Positions 4,891 through 7,037 of a stretch of DNA of 7,037 nucleotides are shown here, piece by piece. Source of the DNA: Bacteroidota bacterium (GTDB taxonomy: Bacteria; Bacteroidota; Bacteroidia; Flavobacteriales; Schleiferiaceae); contig PXYR01000089.1 in the NCBI GenBank assembly GCA_003023665.1, forward strand, positions 1 to 7,037, written 5' to 3'. Made by a program: the position numbers and the translations under genes. The notes below the pieces were generated by a model, which worked only from the letters and a program-made list of their open reading frames with translations, was not told where the DNA came from and did not search any database. The number at the start of each line of letters is the position of its first letter. The stretch's first letter is position 1.

Positions 4891-7037
4891 ATGGAAAACA
4901 TGCTTTTATTGGTACCTATTTTTGGTATCGTTGGTCTAATCTATATGTTCGTTTTACGCAATTGGGTCGTAAAACAAGATTCGGGCTCAGAGAAAATGTC
5001 AAAGTTAGCAGCCTATATTAAAGAAGGCGCTTTAGCATTTTTGAACGCGGAATACCGCATTTTGGCAATTTTTGTAGTAATCGCTGGCGCGTTACTCGGA
5101 GTTGTTTCATCTATTGTAGATACAACACACTGGTTCATCGTAGTGGCGTTTGTCATTGGAGCTGTTTTCTCAGCTGTAGCGGGAAACATAGGTATGCGTA
5201 TTGCAACCGACTCAAACGTTAGAACAACAGAAGCCGCCCGTACATCTTTACCACAAGCGTTGAAAGTTTCTTTCCGCGGAGGTACAGTCATGGGATTAGG
5301 TGTAGCAGGTCTAGCCGTATTTGGATTAGGTATATTGTTTTTTATTCTTTCCAATTGGTTTATTGTTGGTGAGGATTCGTTCTACAACGAAATGACCGTA
5401 GTACTTGAAGCGTTAGCCGGGTTCTCACTTGGTGCGGAATCAATTGCACTGTTCGCCCGTGTGGGTGGTGGTATTTATACTAAAGCAGCAGATGTAGGCG
5501 CTGACCTAGTAGGTAAAGTAGAAGCTGGCATACCGGAAGATGATCCGCGAAACCCTGCAACGATTGCTGATAACGTTGGAGACAACGTTGGTGATGTTGC
5601 GGGAATGGGTGCGGATTTGTTTGGCTCATATGTAGCTACCGTGCTTGCGTCAATGGTTTTGGGTAATTACGTAATCAATGATAATTTAATCAATACAGGT
5701 AATTTCTTAGAGAATCACGGACCTATTATGTTACCTATGATGATAGCTGGTGTGGGAATTATTTTCTCAATCATCGGTACATTCTTTATTCGTATTAAAG
5801 ACAATAACGCAAAAGAGCCAGAGGTTCAGCGTGCATTAAATATTGGTAACTGGTCTTCGATCATATTAACAGGAATAGGTTCGTACCTATTGATCCAATT
5901 GTTGTTACCAGAAACGTTGAGTATGAAGTTCTTCGGAGAAGGCTTTAAGGATGTTACTCGTAACGCAATATTTGGCGCTGTGATTGTTGGTTTAGTGGTA
6001 GGCGCATTGATCTCCTATTTCACAGAATACTACACTGGTTTAGGTAAAAAACCAATTTTGGATATTGTTCAAAAATCTGCGACAGGTGCCGCAACAAACA
6101 TTATTGCAGGTCTTGGTGTAGGTATGATATCTACGTTTGCGCCAATTCTTCTATTCGCCGGTGCAATTTGGTCTTCTTACGCTTTTGCAGGTTTTTACGG
6201 TGTAGCTATTGCTGCTTCTGCTATGATGGCAACTACGGCAATGCAGTTGGCAATTGACGCCTTTGGTCCAATCGCTGATAATGCAGGAGGTATCGCTGAG
6301 ATGAGTGAATTACCAGACGAAGTTCGTGAGCGCACAGATATCTTGGATTCAGTTGGTAATACGACCGCTGCTATAGGTAAAGGGTTTGCTATTGCTTCTG
6401 CCGCGCTAACGGCGCTAGCATTATTTGCGGCCTTCGTCACCTTTACAGGAATTGATGGTATTAATATTTTCAAAGCACCAGTTCTAGCAATGCTTTTCGT
6501 AGGAGGTATGGTGCCTGTAGTTTTCTCCGCATTGGCAATGAATGCTGTGGGTAAAGCTGCTATGGAAATGGTGAAAGAGGTACGTCGTCAGTTCAAAGAG
6601 ATTCCAGGTATAATGGAATACAAAGCAGAGCCTGAGTACGACAAATGTGTTGCTATCTCTACCGAAGCTTCTTTGAAGGAAATGATGTTGCCAGGTGCGA
6701 TGACTATTATCTTCCCATTGGTGGTAGCATTCTTACCTATGGCCTTTGGTTACAATGGTCAAGAGGCAGCTGAGATGCTTGGTGGTTACATGGCTGGTGT
6801 TGCTGTATCAGGTGTTCTTTGGGCAATCTTCCAAAACAACGCTGGTGGTGCTTGGGACAACGCTAAGAAGTCTTTCGAGGCCGGTGTTATGATTGACGGT
6901 GAAATGACCTACAAAGGTTCAGAAGCCCACAAAGCAGCTGTAACAGGTGATACTGTAGGTGATCCGTTTAAAGACACTTCAGGTCCTTCAATGAACATCT
7001 TGATTAAGTTGACTTGTTTGGTTGGATTGGTTATCGC
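4891..7037 (+). CDS. hppA: Membrane-bound ion-translocating pyrophosphatase, K+-dependent type (3' end cut off)
   Basis: This integral membrane pyrophosphatase hydrolyses PPi and pumps H+ and/or Na+ out of the cytoplasm. 715 codons are visible; the frame is open at the right edge and probably lacks a few tens of C-terminal residues, since the last conserved catalytic segment is present. Catalytic motifs are intact: DVGADLVGKVE (201-211, the DX7KXE signature), DNVGDNVGD (227-235), ATGAATNIIAG (397-407), DAFGPIADNAGG (456-467), the 486-497 segment with N490 and K497, NNAGGAWDNAKK (649-660) and GDTVGDPFKDTSGPS (686-700). A493 and G496 are the residues of the K+-dependent subfamily; K+-independent enzymes carry Lys at the former. 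The usual gate glutamate positions in helix 6 are G245 (Na+-type) and A249 (plant H+-type), while E183 sits in predicted helix 5. I recall this arrangement for flavobacterial K+-dependent H+-PPases, so H+ pumping is my inference. The start ATG at 4891 precedes the first hydrophobic helix (about 4-22); ATG at 4900 is an alternative. Confidence 0.96.
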   Translation, partial: MENMLLLVPIFGIVGLIYMFVLRNWVVKQDSGSEKMSKLAAYIKEGALAFLNAEYRILAIFVVIAGALLGVVSSIVDTTHWFIVVAFVIGAVFSAVAGNIGMRIATDSNVRTTEAARTSLPQALKVSFRGGTVMGLGVAGLAVFGLGILFFILSNWFIVGEDSFYNEMTVVLEALAGFSLGAESIALFARVGGGIYTKAADVGADLVGKVEAGIPEDDPRNPATIADNVGDNVGDVAGMGADLFGSYVATVLASMVLGNYVINDNLINTGNFLENHGPIMLPMMIAGVGIIFSIIGTFFIRIKDNNAKEPEVQRALNIGNWSSIILTGIGSYLLIQLLLPETLSMKFFGEGFKDVTRNAIFGAVIVGLVVGALISYFTEYYTGLGKKPILDIVQKSATGAATNIIAGLGVGMISTFAPILLFAGAIWSSYAFAGFYGVAIAASAMMATTAMQLAIDAFGPIADNAGGIAEMSELPDEVRERTDILDSVGNTTAAIGKGFAIASAALTALALFAAFVTFTGIDGINIFKAPVLAMLFVGGMVPVVFSALAMNAVGKAAMEMVKEVRRQFKEIPGIMEYKAEPEYDKCVAISTEASLKEMMLPGAMTIIFPLVVAFLPMAFGYNGQEAAEMLGGYMAGVAVSGVLWAIFQNNAGGAWDNAKKSFEAGVMIDGEMTYKGSEAHKAAVTGDTVGDPFKDTSGPSMNILIKLTCLVGLVI

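Noticed and set aside
1..7037. A hidden defence, mobile or biosynthetic system in the window
   Set aside because: All long frames are explained by conserved core-metabolism families. There are no long direct repeats, transposase fragments, CRISPR-like arrays or compositional breaks that I could see.

Overview
The window looks like an ordinary housekeeping segment of a Bacteroidota chromosome, most likely from Flavobacteriia or close relatives. The reasons are: two perfect TATATTTG boxes of the Bacteroidota TAnnTTTG promoter type upstream of the plus-strand genes; no well-placed Shine-Dalgarno sequence at the clear starts; moderately AT-rich DNA; and protein sequences (ETF subunits, a lone pyruvate dehydrogenase E1 beta, a K+-dependent type membrane pyrophosphatase) that resemble flavobacterial versions as I remember them. 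No mobile element, CRISPR array, tRNA or rRNA was seen.

Layout. Positions 1-3590 hold a minus-strand operon, transcribed right to left: etfB, etfA, a bifunctional-nuclease (BFN/DUF151) protein with a C-terminal UVR motif, a NupC-type nucleoside transporter, and perhaps the first codons of one more gene running off the left edge. Junctions are extremely tight (2-nt gap, 1-nt overlap, 4-nt overlap), so translation is probably coupled. A 213-nt divergent intergenic region (3591-3803) separates this operon from pdhB on the plus strand. It carries a 24-bp near-perfect palindrome close to etfB and a 13-bp perfect palindrome abutting the pdhB promoter box. pdhB (3804-4784) encodes pyruvate dehydrogenase E1 beta. 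A 106-nt gap follows with a strong promoter match and a 30-nt inverted repeat at the predicted transcription start. Then comes hppA (4891 to beyond 7037), a membrane ion-pumping pyrophosphatase cut off by the right edge near its C-terminus.

How the genes work together. ETF collects electrons from acyl-CoA and related dehydrogenases and passes them to the quinone pool. PDH E1 beta helps make acetyl-CoA. The pyrophosphatase recovers energy from PPi released in biosynthesis. The transporter takes up nucleosides, and the BFN protein may act on nucleic acids. The shared theme is central energy metabolism plus nucleotide salvage; it is not a defence or specialised system. The observations most worth checking are the two non-coding dyads and the position of the ion-gate glutamate in the pyrophosphatase. 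The glutamate is absent from the two classical helix-6 positions, and a glutamate is instead present in predicted helix 5.
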